Assembly: GCA_036939355.1 (NCBI GenBank)
Contig: JALLAP010000745.1
Span: 1-16,524 of the forward strand
DNA: 16,524 nt
Source: Thalassiosira profunda
Lineage: Eukaryota; Bacillariophyta; Thalassiosirophyceae; Thalassiosirales; Thalassiosiraceae
Direction: 5' to 3'
This document shows positions 1-7,788 of this stretch, one piece after another. The notes beneath the pieces were generated by a model. The model worked only from the letters and a program-made list of their open reading frames with translations, was not told where the DNA came from and searched no databases. Each line of letters opens with the position of its first letter. Position 1 is the first letter of the stretch. The position numbers and the translations under genes are program-made.

Positions 1-1327
1 TGGCCATTCCGGTTTGCTGCGGTTGCATCTGCTGCATCGCGGGCTGTGTCGTCATATGAGGCTGAATCTGCTGTTGCGGCGCCGGCGCGGACGGAAAGTT
101 GGCAAAGCCCTGCTGTTGCATCTGAGGTTGCTGCTGTTGTATTTGAGGCTGTTTTTGCTGCGAGAAGTTGGCAAAGCCTCCCTGTTGCATTTGTCCCGGC
201 TGCGGTATTTGCATCTGCTGCTGCGGTGCAGGCGCCTGGGTGGCTGGCGCCTGGCCGAAGTTGGCCGGGAACGCCGGCTGCATCTGCTCAGGCGGAGGAG
301 GTTGCGTCGGAATCTGCTGAGGCGCCGCGGGTGGCCCGGGGGGAGGCATGGCAACCATCGTCGGCTGCTGCGGCTGACCGAAATTGCCAAAGTCCGGTTG
401 AAACGCCGTGGCCGGGGCTGACACTGGCGGCGCTGGAACCGGATCCGGCGCGGGGGCAGTGTTTTGCATCCCCCCGCAATCGGCATCGAACGCCGCGGCA
501 CTGTTTCGAGTGGATCCCCCGAACGCATCCCACGATGCATCGTTGGCCGCCGCGGAGTTCGAGGCAATATCGTCAAAGCCGAACGGGTCCGCTACCGGCG
601 CGGGCGCCGTTTGCTTCGGCGACTCCTTCGCCTTGGGCATCACCTTCCGCCGCTCCCCCTTCGCCTTGGGCTTCTTGCCGCCCGCTTTGGACGCGCCTCC
701 CCTGCCTCCCCGGTCCTCGGACCAGTACTTGTCCGTATACTTCATCCGGATCCACTCCCTCAAATGTTGCAAGTCGTTGTTGTTCTGGGGCTGCTTCATC
801 CGATCGCTGGAGCTGTACCGCGCCAGGTAGTGGGCGTTGACCGCCTCGTTGCCCGAGGTGGGCTCGCGGAGCATGGCCACCTCCTCCGCAGTGAAGGACG
901 AGTGCCCGATGCCCTTGATCTTGTGGTTGAACTCCCGGCTGATGGGCATCCATCCACCAAGAAAATAATGGTTAGACTTGCACTTGCGTGACATAAGATA
1001 TGAGCAAGCATGCCAGAGAATATCGACTCACTGAACCCCCGAGCAGGCCATGCAAACGAACGTCCCGTGGGTCAAATTCACGCATTGCGTCAGCTGTTAA
1101 ATGTTGTCAATGGTAAGAGATGGGAACGGTGAGCATCAAATGCAGTCGACAAAACAACAACGGTCGAATCTTGTGCGCACCTTGGACGTGCAATCGGCGC
1201 ACGCCTTGTTGCTCGGAACCCGTTGCAATTTTCGCACCACGTCGTCCAGATTCTCCTCCACGACCTGCTTGCGCCGGCGCTGGGAGGACGTGGGCGCCTT
1301 CCGGGCCGCGCCGGGTTTCGACAGCAT
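1..1327 (-). CDS. ArfGAP-domain protein, AGFG/AGD14-like, three exons, C-terminus cut by the window edge
   Basis: GTPase-activating protein for Arf-type small GTPases, acting in vesicle coat control; AGFG relatives also carry FG repeats. Exons are 1327-1181, 1093-1032 and 938-1. Joining them gives one frame with the zinc finger C-x2-C-x16-C-x2-C: NKACADC ends exon 1, FVCMAC lies in exon 2, and exon 3 continues HREFNHKIKG then SSFTAEEVAML. The exact 16-residue spacing across the first splice confirms the intron. After the domain (to about residue 145) comes a Lys-rich stretch, then DPFGFDDI and WDAFGG, which resemble the short adaptor-binding motifs DPF and WxxF, and then a long Pro/Gln-rich tail with NFG and FANF repeats that runs off the left edge. 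ATG 1327 is the first in-frame ATG after a stop at 1351-1349. The gene is divergent from the E2 gene. Seen: domain and splice frame. Inferred: endocytic or nuclear-pore-linked role. At least 382 residues are present. Confidence 0.87.
939..1031 (-). other. Intron 2 of the ArfGAP gene (93 nt)
   Basis: GT-AG intron with donor GTGAGT and acceptor CCCATCAG, phase 2. Its removal joins CSGV-H to REFNHKIK, the conserved continuation of an ArfGAP zinc finger. Confidence 0.88.
1094..1180 (-). other. Intron 1 of the ArfGAP gene (87 nt)
   Basis: GT-AG intron on the minus strand, donor GTGCGC and acceptor TTTAACAG, phase 0. It is supported because its removal gives the exact zinc-finger spacing of an ArfGAP domain. 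Confidence 0.85.
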
Positions 1328-1636
1328 CGTCGGCGACCGTTGGCGGTTTCAGACGTTGGAGTTTGTATTGACGAGATGACCACCGCGGGAGCCGCCCTCG
1401 CCGCTGGTTCCAGTCCCTTCTGCCCCTGCCGACGGCACTTGGCGCCGCGATGCGGGAGGCCGAAAGGGTGAGGCAGGGGAGCGCTCGGTTGTAGGGGGTG
1501 CGGCGCGTTGCCCAATCTCGAGCGGCCCTCCGGAAAAGTGAAGAAGAGCGCGCCCCCGAAAATCTTAGGGCCATTTTTCTCCCGCCCAGCCCGCCCCTCA
1601 ATTCGCCGCCTATCGCATCATCGCGTCCGCGGCACG
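1328..1636. promoter_or_regulatory. Shared upstream region of the ArfGAP and E2 genes
   Basis: About 310 nt between two divergent start codons. It must hold both promoters and 5' UTRs. It is GC-rich, with pyrimidine tracts near 1570-1590, but I see no TATA box or other motif I can name with confidence. The long readings through it begin at TTG or GTG, not ATG, and look like chance open frames. Confidence 0.5.
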
Positions 1637-3547
1637 ATGCCGCCTTCCCACGCGGCGCGGAGACGCTGCCTCGCGGTCGCCGCCGCCTCCGTCCTCCTGG
1701 CGGCGAACCGCACCGCTGCCTCGATATCCTCGCCGCCGCCGTCTGTGGGGGCTCTGACGCAGGCATCGATGGAGGGGCGGGTGGGCAAGAGGAGGCGAAG
1801 GCGGAAACATTCCTCGGGGCAGTCGTCCGCCGAGGTGTGCGTTGATGACAATGATCTGCAAAGAAAAGCAGTACTTGCTGAATCGGAGGGTGATAGACCT
1901 CAATCGATTATTTGCAAATCGTTGGCATCTACAGTGACGGATGGTGATGACGAGGGCGCAACGAAGAGGAGGAAGCGGAAGCGAAGAAGAAAGGCCGGTG
2001 ACTCCGGCGCCGCAGGCCTGCAACAAAATCATGAGGATGTGCTGCTCCCAATTGATGATGGGACAATTTCCGAGGATGACGGGGAGAGTTTTGCAAGTGG
2101 CGACAGTGCACATGATGTGCACCAATCTACGCAAATGCACAGTGAAGAGTCCATCGGCAGGACAAAAGAAATGGAAGATTCTAGCGATGCATCGTCCCCA
2201 TCAATCACTGTATTGCGAAATGAGACGACAGAATCTATGGCAATTAGTGAGGAGGCGGGTGTCGAGTACACAAAACAATACGAGGAGGAGACGATGGAAG
2301 TCAACGGTGACAACTCAGACGTGGAGTACACCAAACGCAGTGAAGAGGAAACAATAGAGATCCTTGACGCAGATGCAGACGGAGGAGCAATGGTATCCGT
2401 GCAATCCACGCAACAATACGAGAACATGCAAATCAGCGGCGGGGGCGCGGGGCAGTCCGTCACCGTCAGGATGACTCGGCAAAAGAAACAACAAAGTGTG
2501 CACATCACGAGCCCGGGCTCTGCTAGAAAGAAGTCTTCATTGACGAAACCAAAGAAAGCAACGTCCACTGCTGTGACCAGCCGGGGCAGTGGCAAGGGTG
2601 GCGAGTGCCTCCGCCGCATCAAGCGCGAGTGGAAGGACGCAGTCAAAATGGGCATCGCCTACGATTGGATCAACTCAAAATCCATCCGAGAGGTAGCACA
2701 CGCAAACAACAATTACGTCCGAATTGGACCCTTCGGCAAAAATCTCCTGCGGTGGCACTTTAGCGTCGCCGGCCCCGCCAACTCTGCGTACGAGGAGGGA
2801 ATCTACCACGGACGCGTGCTGCTGCCAAAGGATTATCCGGGCTCGCCGCCGAGGGTGCAAATGCTCACACCATCTGGGAGGTTCATCTGCGGGGCTGACA
2901 TCTGTCTGAGTGCGAGCAGCTACCACCCAGAGACGTGGACGCCGCGGTGGACAGTCCTTTCGTTGGTGGACGCGCTAAGGTTACACATGCTGACGACGGC
3001 GAACGAGATTGGTGGGGTGACGGCGACGGACGAGAGAAGGCGAGAGTATGCCAAGGAGAGTCGGGATTGGCGCAGCCCGGGGATGGCAGATCATGCCCGC
3101 ATGGTTGCTGATGGGCTGTTCCCGCTAGTGACAGAAGAAAAGTTGGAGGATGGAGCTGAGGGAAACGATGAGCCAATTGACCCCGTGATAGGCAAAGACC
3201 CGCGAGGAGCTTCTGAGAAGGTGGACGTTCACCAGAACACCCCGTCTGATGGTGTTGCGGTAGAAAAGGAAAACATTGCTCCGCCGACAGAGACCAGAGC
3301 CAAGTCTACAAAGGCAGAGAAGAGGCAACGGAGCAGCGACCGAAAGACAAGGCAAGTTGAAAAAACAGCCAGCACCTCTCGAAACCGGCAATCCCCGTCC
3401 TCGGAGAAAGATCGCAGCATCTTGTCCATTCTGCTCAGGAAAATTGTGATCGAGATGTTGAAGTTGCCACTGAGGATGATATCGATTCTGCTGACAATAC
3501 TGAGAGGGCTGGAAAAATGTCTGAGGGCCATAACGGATGCTTTGTGA
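1637..3547 (+). CDS. UBE2J/Ubc6-like ubiquitin-conjugating enzyme (E2) with long N-terminal extension
   Basis: Takes ubiquitin from E1 as a Cys thioester and passes it to E3 or substrate; UBE2J/Ubc6 relatives work in ER-associated degradation. The E2 fold covers about residues 323-475. The J-type signature is visible: TPSGRF stands where most E2s have HPN, then DICLSASSYHPETW with the likely catalytic Cys at residue 423 (codon 2903-2905), then PRWTVLSLVDAL. ATG 1637 is the first in-frame ATG; the frame is open upstream only from a TTG. Unusually, about 320 residues precede the E2: an Arg-rich start with a hydrophobic stretch resembling a signal peptide (residues 12-28), a basic cluster GKRRRRRK, and a long acidic Ser/Thr-rich region with a 20-residue internal repeat. 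Family members usually begin with the E2 and end in a membrane anchor. The unspliced C-terminus is hydrophobic and amphipathic, but an alternative splice gives an acidic tail ending at 3555. Unspliced length is 636 residues. Confidence 0.8.
   Translation: MPPSHAARRRCLAVAAASVLLAANRTAASISSPPPSVGALTQASMEGRVGKRRRRRKHSSGQSSAEVCVDDNDLQRKAVLAESEGDRPQSIICKSLASTVTDGDDEGATKRRKRKRRRKAGDSGAAGLQQNHEDVLLPIDDGTISEDDGESFASGDSAHDVHQSTQMHSEESIGRTKEMEDSSDASSPSITVLRNETTESMAISEEAGVEYTKQYEEETMEVNGDNSDVEYTKRSEEETIEILDADADGGAMVSVQSTQQYENMQISGGGAGQSVTVRMTRQKKQQSVHITSPGSARKKSSLTKPKKATSTAVTSRGSGKGGECLRRIKREWKDAVKMGIAYDWINSKSIREVAHANNNYVRIGPFGKNLLRWHFSVAGPANSAYEEGIYHGRVLLPKDYPGSPPRVQMLTPSGRFICGADICLSASSYHPETWTPRWTVLSLVDALRLHMLTTANEIGGVTATDERRREYAKESRDWRSPGMADHARMVADGLFPLVTEEKLEDGAEGNDEPIDPVIGKDPRGASEKVDVHQNTPSDGVAVEKENIAPPTETRAKSTKAEKRQRSSDRKTRQVEKTASTSRNRQSPSSEKDRSILSILLRKIVIEMLKLPLRMISILLTILRGLEKCLRAITDAL
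2261..2362 (+). repeat. 60-nt in-frame internal repeat in the E2 gene
   Basis: Two copies start at 2261 and 2321 and encode VEYTKQYEEETMEV and VEYTKRSEEETIEI, 20 residues apart. A weaker third version (STQQYENMQI) follows near 2404-2433. The repeats lie in the acidic, probably disordered region before the E2 domain. Confidence 0.75.
3356..3438 (+). other. Possible alternative intron in the E2 gene (83 nt)
   Basis: Donor is a weak GTTGAA after CAA; acceptor is a good pyrimidine-rich TCCATTCTGCTCAG. It is phase 0 and its length matches other introns here. Splicing changes the last 39 codons from a hydrophobic tail to an acidic one (GAAAATTGTGAT onward) with stop TAG at 3553-3555. Both readings are open, so the sequence alone does not decide. 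Confidence 0.35.
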
Positions 3548-3585
3548 ACGGCTAGAGCCAGCATCGAACATCTGTTGAGTACAAA

Positions 3586-4863
3586 TCACAGCTCATCGCG
3601 CGTGTTGTCCCTGGTTCCTTCTTTGTACAATCCACTTGCTCCGAAAACGTCTTCCCAATCTTCTACACCGACTATGTTACAGAGCTGTCGACCTGGGCGT
3701 GCGATCGTGCTTTGGATGTTCATCCGCCGCCTGTTCGCTCCGCTGCAGGGAACAAACTCCAGCTCGCAATTCGCCTCCTCGCATGTTGCGCTTGTGATTG
3801 TATCTTCTCCCACCGCAAAATTGGAGACTGTGTTGATAAGGTTTGCTTGTATGAAGATGAAAGCGCAGCTGCTCCTGGCGCAATATATGTCCGTCGTCCA
3901 GCATTCGGCGCATTGATCGGTGAAGCCGATGGGCTCTTCCATGAGGCAATCGTGAACTGCCTCGCGTCCAAAGAGGAATGACTTCTTGGCACACCTCTGC
4001 GATTCTTTCGCCAGATATGTCCGCGTGGTGTATTGTAAGCGCAAATCTTGCCACGTCGAGCAATGGCCGCATGCTCCACAGTGTGCGATTGTTTGATTGG
4101 CAGCCAAGGCACTCCCACTGCTGTCGAAAGTTCTCACTGTTCCACCGATCTTATCAAAGGCGCAAACCGGTCCTGCATCCATGTCGCCGTAGAGAGTTGT
4201 GTGAACCTTGTGGAAGTGCTTTCGAACGACGTTCATCTGCTTGGTCGCCGCAACGTTCACAAACACCACAAAAAGAGAAGTCAGACTGACAAACACGCCG
4301 AAGAAATACTCAAAGCGCCCAAAGAATACAAGATCAGACTTCGAGGAGAGCCGTTGTTTCACCAGAGACCACGTGGTCTCGGCGCAATCGTCGGTCTGTT
4401 CGATCTCGTTCTGCAGTATGGCTCGTTGGGATTCGCTCAGATCTGAGCGCAAATGTGAGCGGATGATGCTGATCGCCATCTTTCCCTCCTTCTGTTCGTG
4501 AAGAGATATTCTCTTGTGCTTGTACCAAATCCGCACGGTTTGCTGCAAGTGGAAAAAGTGACTCAAGAGGCCAGTAGCGAAGTTGATTGCAAACGAGGCG
4601 ATGCCGAGCCCCCACTCGCTGAAATATTGTCCAGATCCCCAAACGATCTGTATGTAATGGCATCCGTCGGCACACATGACCGATGATAGAAATGCCGCCC
4701 CAAGTGATGCCGCCGAAGCCACGTGAAATTGCCGCTCCCCGTCGCCCTTGCGGGCAAACGCAATCAACAGCTCGATCAGAAATCCAATTGCAAAGCCCAA
4801 CAGGGCCGAGATGGGCCGGGTATCGGGAATCATGGGGATTTCGGGGGTGCGGAGGGCGGGCAT
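3586..4863 (-). CDS. Cysteine-rich multi-pass membrane protein with C-terminal RDEL, function unknown
   Basis: A 425-residue protein with four predicted hydrophobic segments at about residues 17-37, 48-63, 80-104 and 184-206, then a Cys-rich C-terminal half. That half contains AHCGACGHCSTWQDL (Cys 262, 265, 268), then CAKKS, a stretch with CAECW, and several spaced Cys residues. This pattern resembles an uncharacterised protist/algal family I recall loosely; I cannot name a domain. The protein ends exactly in RDEL, a KDEL-type ER-retrieval signal, so the Cys-rich part is probably lumenal and may form disulfides. One NQT glycosylation sequon lies just before the Cys motif. The first in-frame ATG is 4863; the frame extends upstream only to a TTG at 4959. 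It is convergent with the E2 gene, with 30-38 nt between stops. Role in ER redox or protein handling is only a guess. Confidence 0.75.
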   Translation of the reverse strand: MPALRTPEIPMIPDTRPISALLGFAIGFLIELLIAFARKGDGERQFHVASAASLGAAFLSSVMCADGCHYIQIVWGSGQYFSEWGLGIASFAINFATGLLSHFFHLQQTVRIWYKHKRISLHEQKEGKMAISIIRSHLRSDLSESQRAILQNEIEQTDDCAETTWSLVKQRLSSKSDLVFFGRFEYFFGVFVSLTSLFVVFVNVAATKQMNVVRKHFHKVHTTLYGDMDAGPVCAFDKIGGTVRTFDSSGSALAANQTIAHCGACGHCSTWQDLRLQYTTRTYLAKESQRCAKKSFLFGREAVHDCLMEEPIGFTDQCAECWTTDIYCARSSCAFIFIQANLINTVSNFAVGEDTITSATCEEANCELEFVPCSGANRRRMNIQSTIARPGRQLCNIVGVEDWEDVFGASGLYKEGTRDNTRDEL

Positions 4864-5236
4864 GATGGATATGTTCTTTCGGCTCTGAACCGCTCTAGAT
4901 CTGACAGGCTGTCCTGCGCTGCGGGCCACGCGCTGAGCAGCAGAGCGTGCACCGTCCAACGCTTGGGGTGCTTCCCTCTCCTGCCCCGCGCAGTCAAGCC
5001 ACCGCTACAGAAACAACTTGGCCTTCGAGCGGCCGCGCAGGCTCTAGCGGCCCGGGAGGTGGTGCGGCCGGGGCGACGACGGCGGGGGGGGCGGGCGTGG
5101 AGGTTGCTTGAAGTGAGGCGGCCGGCGGACTTTTTGGCGGGAAAAGATACACCCCTCCGCTGTTCTCACCCCCCTGCTCCTCCAACGCTGTGTAGTAGCA
5201 CACCCGGCACCCTCTCTCGCTCCCAGCCCCTGTGTG
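4864..5236. promoter_or_regulatory. Shared upstream region of the RDEL-protein and Tex genes
   Basis: About 370 nt between divergent start codons. It is very GC-rich with a G-run near 5089-5097 and pyrimidine tracts at 5150-5230. One recognisable motif, an E2F-type site, is listed separately. Confidence 0.5.
5133..5144 (+). promoter_or_regulatory. E2F-type binding site TTTGGCGGGAAA
   Basis: An exact match to the known E2F/DP consensus (TTTSSCGC family), in the near-palindromic form. It is 93 nt upstream of the Tex ATG in a divergent promoter. If used, it would link one or both genes to the G1/S programme. The match is seen; the function is inferred. Confidence 0.45.
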
Positions 5237-7763
5237 ATGCGCTGCACGCTGCTGCTGTTCAGCATGGCAAGTAACAAATGGAGCCAACTGTCAAGGGCGT
5301 GGGTGAAGGATTTTGCGCCGGCAGAGGGCTCAGGCGCCGTCCAACGTGCTCTCCAGCGCACCCTCCCCCTGCTTAGCGAAGACCCCGCATCCGTGCCCTT
5401 CGTGTGCCGGTATCGGGCCGACGTGATCGATCCGCTCACGACGAAGCAGGTCCATCAACTGAGTGAGTATATCCAGAAGCACGAATCTCTCTCCTCGCTG
5501 AGGAACAAAATTCTGGAGCAGTTGCGCCAGAGTGATGGCGACCATACCTCAACCATTCTGCGCGTGGAGACGTCCATTTCCAAGTCGGAGCTGGACGATA
5601 TTTATGCTCCCTTCAAACCGCCCAGCAAGGGATCGCTGGAGGATCGCATTCAGAAGGAGCACCCAGAATTAGTGGCCCACGTAGATCGATTGTGGAATGA
5701 GAGGGGGGTATCAAACCCGGATAAGGAGCTGTTGCGAAGGTGCAAGCCGCAGGAGAAAGCGGTGATACTACTCGCCAATCGGATTGCTGCAGATGTGAAA
5801 GTGATGGATGCTCTAATGGACTATTGCCGACGACAGTGCAGGGTGCAAGTGAAACAAGCCAGTGGCGAAAAGCAAAAGAAAGCGGCAAAGGGGAGATCCG
5901 CGGCATCTACCTTTGACACGTATTATGACTTTTCCAACAAGGTCAGCAATTTGTACGATCACCAGGTGCTTGCAATTCGCCGGGGCGTGGACCAAAAACA
6001 GCTGAGGCTCGGGTTTGATATTGACGACAGCCGCGTCGAGCACATCCTCCAGATCTCTGCCTTTAAGAAAAAGCAATATCACAAAATGTACCAGGATGCT
6101 GTTCAGGATGCGTGGACGAGACTGCTGCGAAAGAGGTGTACATCTCGACTGTGGAAAGAAGTGTCAAAGAGGGCGGAGGAGAGATCGATAGAGGTGTTTT
6201 GCGACAATCTGCAAAAGGCTTTGCTGGCGCCGCCCGCATCAATGGGGAATCGGAAAGCACTGCTGGCGCTCGACCCAGGATTCCAGGCGGGCATCAAGTG
6301 TGCCGTACTGTCAGACGAAGGCAAGGTTGTGGCGTTGGAAACTGTCAAATTCATGGGAGGTGCAAAAGAGAGTGGGAAGAAGACACTTGTATCTCTCCTG
6401 GAAAAGGTAAGAGGAGCATCTGGCGGTAGCAACGCGCTGGTAGTGTTAGGCAATGGTCATGGCACAAGAGAAGCACGTCAGTTGGTGCAAGAGGCGGCAG
6501 CAGCTGGAAGCATTGAAATAGATGTTCGCTTGGTCACAGAGGCGGGAGCCAGTGTTTGGTCAGTGACGGAGATGGCCAAGGAAGAATTCCCTAATGAGAC
6601 GCCGGCAGCCATTGCCTCTGTTTCGATCGGCAGAAGGTGGCTCAATCCTCTGAACGAGCTCGTCAAAATCCCTCCCAGAAGCATGGGGCTCGGCATGTAT
6701 CAACATGACCTTCCGGAGAAGGTATTGGATTCAAAGCTCAATGCAACTTCGATCGATGCTGTGGCGGAAGTTGGCGTCGATGTGAACTCAGCGTCCGCTG
6801 CCATCCTGCAAAAGGTGCCTTCCCTAACAGCCAAACTGTGCGGCAAGATAATGGAGGCGCGGCCGCTGCGGGCAAGGAGTGACTTGTTGAAAGTATCCGG
6901 ACTGGGACCCAAGACGTATGAGAACTGCGCAGCCTTCGTGCGGGTGTCAGGTGGGAAGGAACAACTGGATTCAACGCTCGTGCATCCTGAATCATACGAC
7001 CTCGCAAAATGGCTGTTGAAGGAACTCAAATGGGGTTTGACCGATGCGTCGTCTGTTGCATCTTCTGACAAAGAACAACGAGAAAAAGCTGCAAAGAAAG
7101 CAGCCGGGGCGTTTCAAGTGACCCAAGAAAGAGCATTGACAGTTATCGATCATCTGTACTTCTCTATCGCAAATCCGGATCCGCGCCTGCGGAAGGAGGC
7201 GAAGTCGGCAGCAAAAGTTTCAACGAATGGGTCGGCAGAGGGCTGCTCTCCTCTTCCGGCGCATTTGTCGACAGTTGAAAGTCTCAGGAACAGCAAGATG
7301 CCAGTGCGCAACATAATTGCAACGGTCAGGAACGTCGTTGATTTCGGAGCTTTCGTGGACATTGGATTGGAAAACGATGGCCTATGCCACAGGTCGAAAA
7401 TGGGAGGCGTGCAATTGCAGTCGCTGCTCGTCCAGTGAGACGAATGAATCCGGTTTGAGCCGGTTCTTTCGCCTTGCTTTCACGCACAGAAGTATCAAAA
7501 TTCAAACCGGTCCAACGCGCTCCCAGCGCGCGCGTTGTTAGACGAAGCAAGCCCAAACCGGATTCATTCTCAAACCGGATTCATTCGTCTCACTAGTCGT
7601 TGGGTCGGAGATTGGTGTGGATATATTGGGTGTCTCAAGCGCAAACAAAATCTCAGTGGGGCTGTGCGGGCTCAATCTACCGGCAGACAACCGAGACTCA
7701 AAGCGGCCGCGGAAGTTTGATGACAAGAAGCCACCAAGCAAGAGGCAGCGCCAAAAGAAATGA
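5237..7763 (+). CDS. Tex/SRBD1-type S1 RNA-binding protein, S1 domain split by an inserted element
   Basis: Tex proteins bind nucleic acid and associate with transcription or RNA decay. Domains in order: N-terminal Tex helices with VPFVCRYRADV (about residues 45-55) and SELDDIYAPFKP; a YqgF/RNase-H-like fold beginning ALLALDPGFQAG (about 341); helix-hairpin-helix repeats including LLKVSGLGPKTYENCAAFVR (about 550); and a C-terminal S1 domain starting NVVDFGAFVDIG (about 693). Within S1 the continuous frame stops at TGA 7436-7438, inside an inverted-repeat element. Past the element, from 7601, the original frame resumes with GSEIGVDILGV and KISVGL (last S1 strand) and a Lys/Arg-rich tail ending at 7763. 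Removing the element plus one 4-nt duplication gives about 785 residues, the normal family length; unspliced it is 733. ATG 5237 is the first in-frame ATG; 5264 (MASNKW) is also plausible. Convergent with PXMP4 (25 nt apart). Confidence 0.85.
7428..7600. mobile_element. Introner-like or MITE-like element with perfect 26-nt inverted ends, inside the Tex S1 domain
   Basis: The element is 7432-7596 (165 nt). Its ends are inverted copies: 7434-7459 and 7569-7594 match 26 of 26 (28 nt with one mismatch if extended to 7432 and 7596). It is flanked by TCGT at 7428-7431 and 7597-7600, a likely target-site duplication: removing the element and one TCGT restores CTG CTC GTT GGG and the S1 frame. The left end carries a donor-like CA|GTGAGA and the right end CACTAG, so GT and AG lie at the termini. 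Inside, CAAACCGGATTCATTC occurs twice in tandem (7554-7569 and 7571-7586). It is too short to encode a transposase, so it would be non-autonomous. Confidence 0.75.
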
Positions 7764-7788
7764 CGTAAATTGAGAAGATGTGAACCCG

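Noticed and set aside
14..840. Several overlapping open frames on the plus strand and in other minus frames
   Set aside because: They are Arg-, Ala- or Pro-rich shadows of the Gln/Pro-rich ArfGAP tail.
1508..1636. Longer E2 reading frame beginning upstream at 1508
   Set aside because: It begins at TTG, and no in-frame ATG exists before 1637. The sequence there looks like promoter or 5' UTR.
4864..4959. 32-residue N-terminal extension of the RDEL protein
   Set aside because: It would start at TTG 4959; the first ATG is 4863, just before the first hydrophobic segment.
7535..7720. Tex continuation in the frame produced by splicing exactly at the element ends
   Set aside because: It yields a non-conserved tail, whereas another frame over the same bases gives the expected last S1 strands and a basic tail. 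Kept only as a possible aberrant product.
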